Of a stretch of DNA of 64,000 nt, positions 25,541 to 38,800 are shown piece by piece (positions within the stretch are counted from its first letter, which is position 1; every line of letters begins with the position of its first letter). Where the stretch lies: the NCBI GenBank assembly GCA_038501785.1, contig JBAMJR010000070.1, positions 2,940,501 to 3,004,500 of the forward strand, in the 5' to 3' direction. The stretch comes from Myoxocephalus aenaeus. Its lineage: Eukaryota; Chordata; Actinopteri; Perciformes; Cottidae. The notes beneath the pieces are model-generated. The model worked only from the letters and a program-made list of their open reading frames with translations. It did not search any database and was not told where the DNA came from. Position numbers and translations under genes: made by a program.

Positions 25541-27218
25541 GAAAACAAGTTCCGATGTCCTGACTCAGATCAACTGTGCAGTGGAACCTGTGTGCTCGGG
25601 TTTTGTGCCACTTCATCCCCACAAAGCTTCACGGGTTGTCTCTCGTGGTGCACTGCTGCAGAAACCCCACCAGGCTCCATTAACGCTGCAGGCTGTGTGA
25701 TGGACATGTGTCCATGTGGGTGAAACGCTTCAATGATTCATTGGCAATCCTTTAAGTCATTAACTAAATACAACTATTTCCTACAGCTTTTTTTATTTTT
25801 TATTAATTCATTTACTTTAAGACAAAATGAATACACAATTTGCTCCAGAATCTATTACAACAAAAACGTGGTTGATGATAGAAGACAGTGGACCATTCAT
25901 TCCTGCTCCACATAGCTTCTGAGTCATATATTGGTGAAGGTAGGAGGAACAAAAAAGGACACGACAATGTATTGCTTACATTAGTGTTAATTAAATATTA
26001 TAATACATACTTTTGCAGAACACATATGTCCTGCAGGCTCTAGTGTGCTTCTCCTTTCCCCAGATAGTTTTAATCTTTTCTAATCTGACGACTCAATATT
26101 ATTTTTTTTAAAACCTTTTAGTTTGAGTTATACTAAAATAGATTCACTTTAGACCATTTCATAAGACCTTTGGTCAGTTAAGTGTAGAGTGCTTCAGCTA
26201 TTGGGGGCGTTGCATGATATATCCAAGGGGTCGCTGGATAGTTTCACCTTTTCAGGTCTTAAATGCAAATATGTGAAAACCACTGGTGGAACAGCTCACA
26301 ACGTATTACCATCTGACCAGGTGTCACAAGCAATTGCTTTATTCCAAATGGAGCAGAAGTCAAAACATTTGGGAACCACCGTTATAAATGAATAACAGAA
26401 TACTGTTGGTGGTAAGGAGTGAATTTGCACGACCGTTTTGTCCAAACTCCTACAAGTGAAGCTACGCCTTCCTTCCTTCCTTCGTTGGAGGCCCCTGGAG
26501 GCTCCTAGCAGCCTGAGTCATGCTCCTCTAATCCCACACCTCTCAAACAGCAGCTCAAAGCTAAATCTGTGTGGAGGCCGTCAGCTGGTCAATCTATTAT
26601 GAGGTTAAACCACTTATCCGTCCATATGGGAGGCAACAGGGGCATCTAACCTCGGCTGGCACCCTGGCATGAGACAGCACAACGCACGACCAAAGGCCTG
26701 AATCAACAACGGGTAAACAAAATCTGGTGTTTACTGCATGGGGCGGTCAACAGCAGATACAAGTGGGCCGCGATCACATGGGTGAGGAAGAGTACGGCGG
26801 TTATTTAGAGTCTTTGACTTCTTATTACGAAGTGAACAAGCGTACAGACACAAAGTTTGCTGACGAACAGTATAACATATTTTAATAATAAAGGAGGAAA
26901 CAGCTACACAAATATAACAGTCAGACAAATAAATAGTTATTCATTGGTAATAATCATTTTTCAAGGGATAAAACGGCTTATTAGAAACGTGCCTTCTCAT
27001 TGTGTTGCTGAGAACTCACTTGTAACACAGGCCTGAGTCAGACTGAAGATGTACTGCCCTTCACAGGCCGGAGAATATTATTGCACCCAATTACAAAACG
27101 TGACTCAACACTTTTTTCAGACCGTCGTTAAGTCATCCATCATGGCTACGGTCTCACAGCTCACTGCACAAACTGCAATGCACTTGAATTAAGATGCCAA
27201 AACAAATGCGACACTTAG
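25541..27218. other. Spacer between the CpG-rich block and the TOPBP1 3' end
   Basis: AT-rich sequence with a TTCC repeat (about 26466-26481). No coding exon was seen. The right end abuts the TOPBP1 polyA signal. Confidence 0.5.
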
Positions 27219-27224
27219 TTTATT
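27219..27224 (-). terminator. topbp1: TOPBP1 polyadenylation signal AATAAA
   Basis: Plus-strand TTTATT reads AATAAA on the minus strand, 78 bp past the TOPBP1 stop codon. It is the first canonical hexamer downstream, which would give a short 3' UTR of roughly 100 bases with cleavage near 27,200. The exact cleavage site cannot be seen from the sequence. Confidence 0.6.
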
Positions 27225-27301
27225 TTTAGCACAAGAGGTAGAAAAAAAAAATATATTTACAAATCAACATTTCAAAAGACAATATTTAGGGGTTCGACAT
27301 T

Positions 27302-29830
27302 TCAGTTCAGACGCGTCTTTTTCAGCCTGGAGTTGTCTGCTGCCACTTTGCGCTTACGCGACGGAGTGCCTGGAGCTTCTTCAGAGGGAGCGTCAGTCAG
27401 GTGGTACAGCTCGACAGGCGGGGTCGGCTCCTGTTTCGTTGCAATAAAGCACACCGCTAACATTTAATCTACTTAACACTTATGAAGGAACCTCATTTCT
27501 TGGAAAATAAAAAGGCATTTAAAAAAATCACAAGACATGTTAAACAGCCTATTACAGTCAGCATTTATGAATAAAACATGTGTTGGATGGACATCACAAC
27601 GAATTATCTAAGGCTTTGTTTATTCGCAATAATATGAAGCAGTGATGATTCATTTGAAAAGCTTCTCTAACCTGCATGAGGTAGTCTGCGATGTACTCTG
27701 GCTTCAAGCAATCGACTCCGTGGGAGGTGGCCTCCGACACGTCGACTCTGAAGTCTCCGGGCTTCAGCCGGCTGAAGTCTGCAAACAGGTGAGTGGCCTC
27801 CTTGTACAAGGACGGGGAGGGACTCGGCAGGACCTGCAGACAGAGGAATTAAAAAGGTGAGAACTATGGCTTCGCTATTCACAGAAAAATACGCGTCAAC
27901 TTCTTTGTGAATATATATACACACACACTGGTATAATATATATAACGCAGAATTGGCGAGGTGGGGGTGAAGCTTCCCTACCTTGTTGTGATGTCATGAC
28001 ATTTTTTTACCTGTGTTCAGACATCTGATTAAATCATTTGCCTTTTCTCTGCGCTTTCTTTTCTCAGCACTTTGCTCTTGCATGATTGCTCTCTATGGTC
28101 ACAACTATGATTTAATACTTGCTCTTTCAGTGTTTTATAGCAGATGAGTCACCTCGTCTGAAACGAAGACCAGTAAATGTCACATTTAATGATTGTGACT
28201 GCTGTTTTTAGGAGTCATCTCCCAACTAAACTGATCACGAGGCGAGATGCGTCAACAGCAGGGCAGATTATAACACATATACGTTTTAATGCATTATAAG
28301 TATACTTATAATGCATTAAATAAAGTACTACCAAATCTTGCTCTCTGATAAACGGTTAGCTGTTTGCCTGATTTGAAAACGGCAATAGTGATGAGTAAAT
28401 GATGTTGGACTTAACACAACAAATAAACAAGCAGCAACCTTTGCCCTGCCAGACTGCAGTAACCGTCTGAAGCCCGATTCTCTGGTCTGGTCGATGTTCA
28501 GCATGACCGTCCATCCACTGAAGGCTCCCTGAAAAACATGTATGTACATTTAATAATGCATAGAATACTTTAACAGTCCAGCAGTAGACAATACAATACA
28601 AACGACAGTGATGAGGACTGTTGTGTTGACTGTACCCCTTGCTCAGAGCGTCCCTGCAGGGTTTTTCTCCAGCGCATGGCAGCTAACGCCAGTCTCCTCT
28701 GCTGGGAGGTGATGGAGGGCAACGCGTCCAGAATGGAGCTGCTGCCCCACTCGTACTCGTCCTCCTGGAACACACGCAGGACACAACAATGCTGTCACAG
28801 TCGGGTGAATGTGTTAATCGACGACTGCTGGAGACACTAAACCATAAATCTTCAGGTCCTGACCGGGATGAAGCGATCCACAGAGCGGCAGGCCTCCAGG
28901 TACGAGCGGTGCAGGATCCATTTGCCCGCCGCCATGGCTGCCAGGTACTTCTCGTTACGCAGAGGAGTCCCGACGATGATGTGGGAGCAGCTGGGGTCGA
29001 AAGACTGCTTGTCCAGGACGACACCGCCTAAAATAGCAAACAGAAATAACTATATATAAGATATGCTGCGTCTAATCTGGAGTTATAGTTACAGACCTGA
29101 TAGGAAAGATTGAAAAGTGAAACCTTTAGAGGCAGAATTAATCACACTTTAAGAAAAAAATATTATATCCAGCCTTATATTTTCTCGCATGCCTATGAAT
29201 AAAAAAAAAGATTCTTGATGAATTGAAGTGAATGTGGGCACTTTCAAAACAGCAAAACTACATCAAAACATCCATTTACAAACTCAGACACAACTCCTGC
29301 AGTCTAATCCAAGTCTCATGTATCCAGTTGTATGCTCCTTACTCCCTAAACACGCGCATCTTTGCTAAAACTATAATATTTAAGACACTTCTGCACAAAC
29401 AGTCTCATTCTTGCACAGGCGCGCTACTCGTCCTTGCAATCCTGAATTGTTGTCACTTTGTGAGTGAAGTATTCCTTTAATGGCTCTATTTGTAGATGCT
29501 GCATCTTGGTTGAATATACCTTCTAAGTTTCAATAATGATTACATTTATGATGAATACTTTGAGAATACTGAGCTCACAACAGGAAACCTCTGCAGGATA
29601 AAACATTCCCAGACCCTAGAGCCAGTTCCTCCGTTTCAGTCAGCAGGGATGAGCTCCTCTGACTTCAGGCCTGTGAGGCGTTACTGTAGCATGATGAAAC
29701 ACCGTTAGAGCCCTAATTAGCTGGAAGACTCACCAAGCTCCTCTATGAGGTGACTGTAATCAATGCGCTCTTGTGGGCTGAGGGAGGACAGCTGAAATCT
29801 GGGTGGCTGCTTCTCTTCCTCTGGCTCCTC
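27302..29830 (-). other. topbp1: TOPBP1 coding exons 22-27: BRCT7, BRCT8 and basic tail
   Basis: Exons: 29734-29830, 28864-29027, 28636-28764, 28439-28528, 27672-27833, 27302-27430 (including stop). BRCT7 starts with FQLSSLSPQERIDYSHLIEELGG and continues with FDPSCSHIIVG, RNEKYLAAMAAGKWILHRSYLEAC and EDEYEWGSSSILD. BRCT8 starts FSGWTVMLNIDQTRESGFRRLL and ends CLKPEYIADYLMQ. In the family this pair binds phosphorylated BACH1/FANCJ and mediates self-association. The last exon encodes an acidic-then-basic tail ending KKTRLN, a likely nuclear localisation signal. The intron 27834-28438 contains a perfect 36-bp palindrome. Confidence 0.93.
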
Positions 29831-32800
29831 CTGAGAGAAAGAAAGAACCGTTTAGCACCAGTAGCTTGTTTTAAAGAGGCCGTACTTCAGTTATATTAAT
29901 GCATCAACTTCTTGTTGTCAATGTAAACGGGAGCCTTCACCTGTGGCTCCGGTGCAACCGGGGGGTTGGCCAGAGGGAAGGCGATGCTGGGGGCTTCGGG
30001 AGTGAGGATGTCATTCTCTCGCTCCTCTGTTGGAGCCGCTGGGACTCTCTGGCTCATGTGCTGGTCGATGACGTCACAAGCAGCTGTGAGAGTACACGGT
30101 GATTACAGTGAAGGTTCAAACTGAACGTGCAGTACGTCAGAAGCCATGTCGTTCCATTGTGTATGTTTATGATTATTCTCTGCAGACGCAGGTAAATAAA
30201 CGCAGGTAAAGTTGGTTCAGTTAGGTGGTAGTTGGTAGATGTAAATCAGTAACAACTAATCTCAGCGTAAGAACATGTTTATAGTGTTTTACTTTGCTAT
30301 ACATCTCTTACCCATCTCCACCAGCTCAGAGTCCGTCAAGGAGTCCCTGAACTGGGGGCCGTTTTCTGCACTGGGAGGCGGAGGAGCGAGGGGCTCAGAG
30401 TATTGGGATGGACTTCCGGGCCACTGTAAATTATCAGCAAGCTTGGCCCTCTCCTCCCTGGCTGTCGGGTCATCCCAAACTATCTGCTCACTCTGAGATG
30501 GCTCTGTGTTGATGTCCAGAGCTGCTTCTCTGGGGACCCTGAAATCAGGACAGAATGAGGTGGACAACATATTATTTGGATATCAAGTCACTGCTATAGC
30601 AGGGAGGAATCATTTGCTTCACCACATAAAATTAACTGACCCTTTTCATTTAAAACACATTACATCTCATACACCGTTTAGGTTTTATAGCACAACAATA
30701 GTCCTAAAAATGATACCAATGATATTAGTTTTAACATAAACTATCTTCTCAATGCATGGCTTCCTTACCTCAGAGCTTCCAGAGTACGTCTGCTCCCGCA
30801 GCGTCCGATCCGGCTCCCATCAGGTGTGTGTGGGCCCGAGTCGGCCCCTCCGGATCCAATCCTGCTGAGTCGGACCGAGGTACGCCTCCCTGTCGTCAGC
30901 TTGGTGGCGGACATGATCTCCTGGAGCTGTCGTTGCAGGTTCTCTCTCATTTCTAGAGTCTCTGAAACCTCTGGACACAAGAGGAAAAACCAAACCACAC
31001 GAGTCAGCATGTTCTTCAAACGCGCAGAAGCTTTGTGGAAATAAATGAAACCTGGAAAAAAGACACCCACCGCTTCTATCTGCAGCGTCACTCGTGTCTT
31101 CTTTATCTACGCTTCCATCGCTTATACGGCGTAATGTTGAGGCTTCTTCTGGGGCAATGTGTCCACACTGAAGGACAGAAGGACAATTACATGAGACACT
31201 CCGACATGAATGACGTACTTCTTCATTAGACATTACCAAGGACATATTGATTCCTGCACAACAGCATCCAGTCTTACATCATCATTTAGACCCACCTTCT
31301 CGTCCTTTCCCTCCGTGATGTCTTTGAGTTGGGTTCGTGTAAAAGGCGGAGACCTCTGAGAGCTGTTGGGCACCTGGCTGAGGGTCAGGCTCATCTTGGG
31401 GTTGTAGGTGAAAGGGTACAGAGACTCGGGGACGTGCTTCTGTTCCTCAGCACACTGCTCACGAACATATCGGAAAACAGAAGCTCATTAGACACAATCA
31501 TTGATTTTATGAAACAAAGATGAGGGGAAACATAGCTGAAACTCTCATTTGTCTGAAAAATAAGCATATCAAAGCTGTTTTTATTTAATATTCCGCTTTT
31601 GTTGATGGGATGATAATTACCCCTCATATACACAATATATATGTATATTTTGCATATACACAACTGACATAAATAAATGTGACAAATTAATGAAAATACC
31701 TGTAACTATCTGTCTTTACATTTCCTAGTTATTGTATTTACTTATTTATTCTTTTATTTATTTATCTTCATATTTCCTCATTTAGTTTCTTATTATTTTA
31801 CAGATTTATCCTTTTTCTACAGCATTCCCATGACTAAATACTCTTGAACTTTATTTTGTGGTTGTAGAGAATGCATGAATATGTTTCAACTCAATAACAA
31901 ACTAAATCAACTTGAGTATTATAGTAGGTCTTTTAATTATTTTAGCTTTTCTCTATTTTCTCTATGAATATTTTGGTTATTGGAACTGTTGGTTAGTCAA
32001 AACAAACATTAATACAAAATTACCGTGGTCTCTGGAAAACTCTAATGGGCATTTTCACAATCTTTTGTCATTTTCTCGACGTAATGATGAATTCATTAAT
32101 CATTAATCATCATTAATTCCAGTCCTAATTCATTTAAAAGTGCTAAACTATGAACTGCTCGACAGATTTGTTAATATCTTCTTGCGCAGTGCAGTTAAGA
32201 GTAAAAAAACAAGTTGAGAAGTGAAGTAAAGAACTTGGTTTATATTTATATTTGCTGGGAAACGTACAGCCTGCAGCCAGTACTGGGAGACCACATGCAG
32301 CCCTCTCTCCTTCACGCCTCTGTATTCCCGGGTGTTGTCCCCCACACGGCCCTGGTAGATATAGTGTGTCACAGTATCGTCACAAGCCCACCTAAAAACA
32401 AGTTGAGGAAGAAATGTTTGTACAACTTGCATCCAAATTTACTCAAATTAAAACACTTAACTGTGTATATGGGCACATCAAGATTGCTTTATTATGAACA
32501 AATGTTAACTAATCCTTTAATGGAAGTTTGCAAAGATGTGTGGAATACCTGAAGTCAGCTCCCAGCGAGGCAGCGACGGCATTGAGTTCACTCTGCATTT
32601 TGCTCAGCTTCTTTCCCACACAGACCACAACACCGGTCAGAGGGCTGACTTCTTTTTCTGGGATCTGACAAACAAATTTGACAACACTTTTGTTTATATA
32701 TCAAGTCATATAGACAGTACATTGTCTACTCTATCACATGTAGTAGTCATCCTATATTAAGTGACGGTAAAGATTTCTGAAATTAAAAGAGATCCTTCAT

Positions 32801-35800
32801 TAGCTTCACTGTATTTAACAAATTAAGAGATTTTAAGATTAAACCACCAATGACAAGTTTACAAACAGGCAAACTGTATCTTTTATGTATTTCAGTTTAC
32901 CTCCTTCTCAGTCGTCTTGGTAAATTGGGGGCTAGCAGAGATGGCTTGCATATCTGAGGCGCTATTTCGGGTGCTATTGGCAAGAGACACCTTCAGGTTC
33001 CTGTTGATGACATCAGTCAGTGGGGTCTCCGCCGTCTCTGCTGGTTTGGATTTTCCCCCTGGAGTCTCCAATGCTCCTCGAGCATCCTTCACAAAAGGAA
33101 CAGTCCATGTGTTTACAGGATGATCTATCAAATATCAGTGTACACTTTATTGCTGCAAGCCTTTATCATGAAGCTAAAATTGTAATTGTATCACAATGTA
33201 TATTCTACTCAGTGGCTCCCAACCTTAAAGTTGAAAGACGGCCTGAATAGCTGGTCTCTGCTTAGGAAACGAGACGGAGTGTCCAGCTGCAGGGCGGCCT
33301 CGTTCTGAGGGGTGTTCTTTCTGCCGCCCTCCTGCTTTTCTTTGGGGGTGCTGATGTCCTCTTTGGGCTTCATGTCATCCAACACGGAGCGTGACACTTT
33401 GCTCCGGAGGCGACCCAAATCCAGCGGGGTAACAACCTTACCGCTCTGGAGACCCAGCAAAGGGATCTCTGGAGACAGACGTGCCGACGGAGGCACGGCT
33501 GGCTTCTGGGAGCCGCCGACAAAACTCTCATCATCCCTCTCTGCAGAAGAAGAGAAGAAAACACAGGAAACAACAAATTCACTACAGAATCACACTGAAC
33601 AACGATTATAGCCAAATTGTATATAATTTCAGTCAAAAAACGCCTCGACAAATTAATTGGACATCAACCTTATTTTACTTTTCAACTAATCTGTCAGATA
33701 AGTTAAAGCGTGAAATAAATTATAGCACAAAACAAACAAACCCTAATTGGTAATTTACTATAATTATTATCCATCATGTTTTTAAACCCAGCCAACGCAA
33801 ACAAAACACGCATTTACATCCACATGAAAGCTTTAATCGAGACACGTTTCTAACCTGGTGAGGGTGGCAGGTCAACTAGAAAACGGCCCTCCTCTGCCCT
33901 CTGGCCGGTCCGAGCAGACCCGAGTATCCAGTGCATGGTGACGGCTGGAAGCCCCCATTTCTTTGCTGCTTGGTACTTTGTGCCTTCGGGGCTCTGCAGC
34001 ACCAGATGAGTGCTGGCCAGCATCCCTTTCTTCTGGTTGGCCAGGCGCACAAAGTAATCCTGGACACTGCAGGAGGGAGAGAAGAAAAGATTCAAGACAG
34101 GGAGTTCACAATGGAAAGGCACACATCCATTATGTCAGAACAACGTGCACAGCCGAGGACTTCTTCTACTTTTATTTAGCTGTATTATACTTTTGAAATT
34201 ATTGTCCTGAACACAAAAACTGCTATTAGAGTACAAGTAGTACAATATACTTACAACTACTAATAATATTGTTACTATTTTATTAGTTTAGTGTAATATT
34301 ATGATTCATTGTATTATAGAGCACAGGACAACAAAACAATAAAACTAAAAAAAGCTATGTAAAAACAATGAAAAAGCAACTGATGTTTAATTTAAGTAAA
34401 CAAAATAAAATATATCTTTACACTGCCATCAAGGAGTAAATCTGGACTAGCAAAATTTAGTAAAAATAAAATAAAATGAATACAAAACACTTTACTCTCT
34501 TTATACTGTGTATACCATGTACTGGGTGCTCCGATCAGGATTTTTGGGGGCCAATACTGAACACAGGGTCTATTGAAGTCATTTATACGTATATCGCATA
34601 GCATTATTTACTTATCTATTCTTAACAACATTGGATATTAATTATTAAAATTAGGAGATGAGAAGATATCATGAATTGACAACTGTTTCTTTTTTTGGCA
34701 AGCAACATGTGCAACATATTTCACTCCCTCTCTTAGAGACTCAACTTGAACCACAGCAGCCGAGGCCTGGTTATTAGGAGCAGCTCATCGCATTCATTGA
34801 CGTGACTTATTTAAAACTTCTGATGAGGATCTTTGTGTTTTGGATGCGTTCCTTCATGAAGGATTTCCATGGAACACACCTTGCAATATTATTTTTGTTT
34901 TTCTGATCGAACTGCCAGACTTTTGAAGCCATTTTAGCGGCACATAGAGACATTATTTTGCGTCATCAGATCAGCTCTTCTGATCGGCCGTCGTAGAGGC
35001 CGACGATCAAACTATTTAGATCAAATACCGGTCGATAACAAGCTGTAGCCAATCGATTACAGCACCCTTAATGTAGCATCAAAGTAGGACTGCAATGTCA
35101 CCGTACTTGGCTCCAAGGTGCTTGGCCAGCTCCACCAAAGACTCCCTCTCTGCTCCCGTGAACTGGCTGACAGAGAGAATGCAATCTTTGAGGGGAAAAC
35201 GGCCGTCCATCAGAGGAACGGGTGTGAACAAAGGGTTGGAGGGCAGCTGCAGAACACACTCCTTCTCCACGCACATGGCCTGAAAATGAACAAAAACAAA
35301 GCACGCCTGTCAGGTATCAAGCTTACGGAGCATAATCATGGCACGCAGAACTGATGGAGAACAAATATGTATATCAAATCAGTGAAATATAATTCTGTTG
35401 GACTGCAGCAAAAACATTACAGAGAATGAGAAAAATGCTCATCACAAGTTCCCAGAGGCCGAGGTGCCAACGCTAGTCCAAAACTCAAATATATTACATT
35501 TGACAGGCTATGGAAAAGAGGAAAGCAGCAAATATTTATATTTGAGAAGCTGGAACCAGAGAATGTTGTTGTTTTCAATGGTTTCTCAAAATATTTTGAT
35601 TTTCTGTCAATTTGATTACTATTGACTCTGTTTTGTTCGACCAGTTGACAAATCAACAGATAGCACTGAAATCAGCAAGAAAGCCACACCCTCCTCCCGA
35701 CACAGATACAATTAAAAGCAGTATGACTATGATCTTACCAGCCAGGTGTCAGTGACCACCTCGTCCACTGTTGCCTCTACCGAACAGCCCAACAGCGGGA

Positions 35801-38800
35801 CCACGGCATAGTCTGCCACAACGCGTGTACGGCCCATCAGCACCCTGCCTCCATTTTCTGTCACCAGTAACGAGAGCTGGGTCTCTGCTTCGGCGCCAAA
35901 GCCCACAAGAAGGAAACATTTCCCCAAAAACAGGCCTGCCTCGCTGGCTTCCTGCAGGGTTGAGTCTGGCTGTGTTCCTCTGGTGAGGTTTGGTGCCCAA
36001 GGTTCAGCAGATGTACGGATGGACTTCCTGCTGTTGCACTCTGCTGGTGGGGGCATGTCCACTGGAGGACAAAAGAAAAATGAGATTAGCTGAAATATAT
36101 AAAACTATATCTTGTAAAATCTCTTCATGGTGTCCAATAAACTGGAGCTAATTCTTTAACAACAGACACTTACCTAATGTAGGGTCATCATCCATGTACT
36201 GAGAGAGCAGATCTTCCTCTGCTCTCGTTTGCCTGGGCGTGTTGGGGCTGGCTGCAGGCGGACCAGCTGATTGTCGGGAGGAGGGAGTGCGGCGGGCCGA
36301 CACAGATACAGCATCCGGGGCCGGGGGCAGACAGTCAGGGTGGAGGTAACTCGCTTCTGGGAGCAGACTGCCTTTGTTGTAACTGTCCAGCAGCCACTGC
36401 ACTGTTACTACATGGGGTCTGAGAAGTAAAATACAGACATGGACATCATAATCAATGATTTAACAGACTGTAAACATGCTGAATTGTTTTGAACCGTCAG
36501 GACGTATCCTGGATTTAAATTTAGAGAGGACTCAAGTCCATATAGTTTATACTTTAGTATTGTTTACCTTTATTTGATAATAAAATATAAACATTTTGAA
36601 CATTCATGAATATTTGGAAAAGTGAGGCCATGGGGATAAGAACTTGCAATAGGCAAGGTTGCAATATATTCTATGTAAAGTAATAATCTTTGCAGGTCTG
36701 ACCTATGTGTTGCTTTGAACAGAAAATTCTTGAGGTCCTGGTCCGGCTCTCCCATGACCACATGTGTGAGTTCCTCACTGGGCTGGTTGAAGCGCAGACC
36801 TCCTGCAGCGTTCACAAGACGCCGCAGCTTCTCCAGTTTCTTCCCTGGCAGGCCACACAGGTACAGCTGCACAACATTTGACAAAGAGTGAAATGGAGCC
36901 TCATCTATGCCTTTCACATGATCAAAAAAGTATAACAACAAAATAGTGGAAATGGAAATCTCCACTCTAAATGAAAAGGAACATTCTTTGGTTTACCTTA
37001 CAGCCATCCAATATATCATCAGCTGGGCAGACGGTGAGATCCAGAGTATCAATGGGGTCTGGACCTTCCAGACGGCTGATGGTGCCGTTGGTGAGGGCTG
37101 TGTCATTTATTGTCATGCTAGCATTCACAGAGATGTGGCTCAAGCCCAGCAGAGATGGACCATCTGGAGTTAAAAAACAGGATTCTTCAATACAATACGT
37201 TACAGACCGACAAAAATACAGTACACCTCAAACAACTATAAGTCTGTGGTTCACCCTCTTTCTTGTTGGTGCCAGTGGGGGTGGAAGTGTGCGGTCGAGT
37301 GGTCTTTGATGCGTTACGCTCCACAGTGTACCGGCTCTCGTCTTGACAAAAGCCCTTTTCTATGCTGTCAAACAGCCAGTGCAGAGACACGCAATACACG
37401 TTCCACTTCCTTGCACACTCGTACTTCTGACCTGCAAACAAATACAAACACTTACAAATGATACTGGTCGCACTCGCAATAAAGGAACCCTTTGTGCTGA
37501 AACTGATAGGGACCTACCTGTTGGCTCACTAACGATGAGGTGTGTGCACTCATTCATTTTGAGCTGACCGGTGTAGTTGGCTCCATGTTGATCACAGAGC
37601 CGCTGTACCTCTTTACGCTCTGTGCTGGAGAGGCCAGTCACACAAACAGTGCAGCCACGCAACACAGGGCACAGATAGTCCTCAATGGGTAGGTCTGTAT
37701 ACCTGAAAAGACTGAAGGAGGCAGAACAAGGTGTTCATTATCGTCATAAGTGTTACAATGTCATACAACAATTGTATCATTTCTTTAATCGACAATTTTT
37801 TGTAAAGGTTTTTAATAAACCGTGCAAGAAAGAGTATATTTGGCCAAGAAAACGTCACCAAAAAAATCTGTATGTATCTTTCTACATAAATGTTAGAACA
37901 TAAATGTCAAGTTTAATACCTGTTTTGAGATTTCTCCCAGCAGGCATTGACCCATGTAGGCAGCAGGATGGGTTTATCCAGGCTGGCCGCTACCAGGTAT
38001 TTCTTGCTGCCCACCTCTCCGGCTATCAGGTGTGTGACCGATACATTTAGATCAAGATAGACCCGTCCACCCATGAGTTGCACCAGATCCATCACCGCTG
38101 CCTGTCGAGAGAGACAGACACAAACACATTAGAGAACACTGTGCTGTGCGTTCCCAACTCTTAACCCCCTATGGAGAAGATTCATTGTGCACTATATAAC
38201 ACTCTTTGTATGCAAATCTATGTACCACTATAATGTCCAGCTTTCATATGAATTGGTCCTTTTCAGACTTTCACTATTTAGTGCAAAAAAGGTTGTGCAC
38301 ACACTGAAAAGTATGTCTTTGTGGTTTGTGCTCGGCGATTTCATAACAAAGATGAAAGCTACATTAGTTAACATGTCATATTAGCGCTATTCTGTGTTAC
38401 CTGAAACTATATTTGTTAATACATGTTCATATCACTACAACAGGCAGCTGAGAAGGACACCTAATAAATCCCTACATAACCACCCTGCCTGAGACAGCCC
38501 AATAAAAAGGTGGTAAAGAGGAAACTGACTTACATTATTCAGATTTAATCCGTAACGCTTATTTTACTTCAATTGTGACGAATATTGTTTTGTGTTTCAT
38601 TTCAAAAACATGAATACACTCCGTGACGTCTTTGGCCTTTATTAGAGAGCAACAATCTGACTTACCCGTGTTACTTTATCCAAGCTGGTGCAGGAAATAG
38701 TGATGTCAGCCATGGCCATGTTATAGACGGGCTCCTCTGCTTTGGGGACGCAATGGTGCTGCTGCAGGCAGTACAACACCACCAGTGGACTCACCACTCG

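Larger units (their letters stand above)
33855..36866 (-). other. topbp1: TOPBP1 coding exons 8-12: BRCT3, BRCT4, BRCT5
   Basis: Exons: 36703-36866, 36174-36418, 35739-36061, 35107-35279, 33855-34066, encoding about residues 360-731. BRCT3 begins LYLCGLPGKKLEKLRRLVNAAGG and continues through LTHVVMG and TVQWLLDSYNKG. BRCT4 begins LFLGKCFLLVGFGAEAETQL with ADYAVVPLLGCSVEA. BRCT5 begins LKDCILSVSQFTGAERESL with KKGMLASTHLVL and WGLPAVTMHWILGSARTGQRA. BRCT4-5 of the family bind BLM and phosphorylated partners such as 53BP1. The intron between 35106 and 34067 carries a MITE-like repeat, and the intron 35280-35738 carries another; both are listed separately. Confidence 0.93.

Noticed and set aside
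26255..26275. Octamer ATGCAAAT as a possible regulatory site
   Set aside because: A single 8-mer is expected by chance in this much sequence, and no promoter or cluster is nearby.
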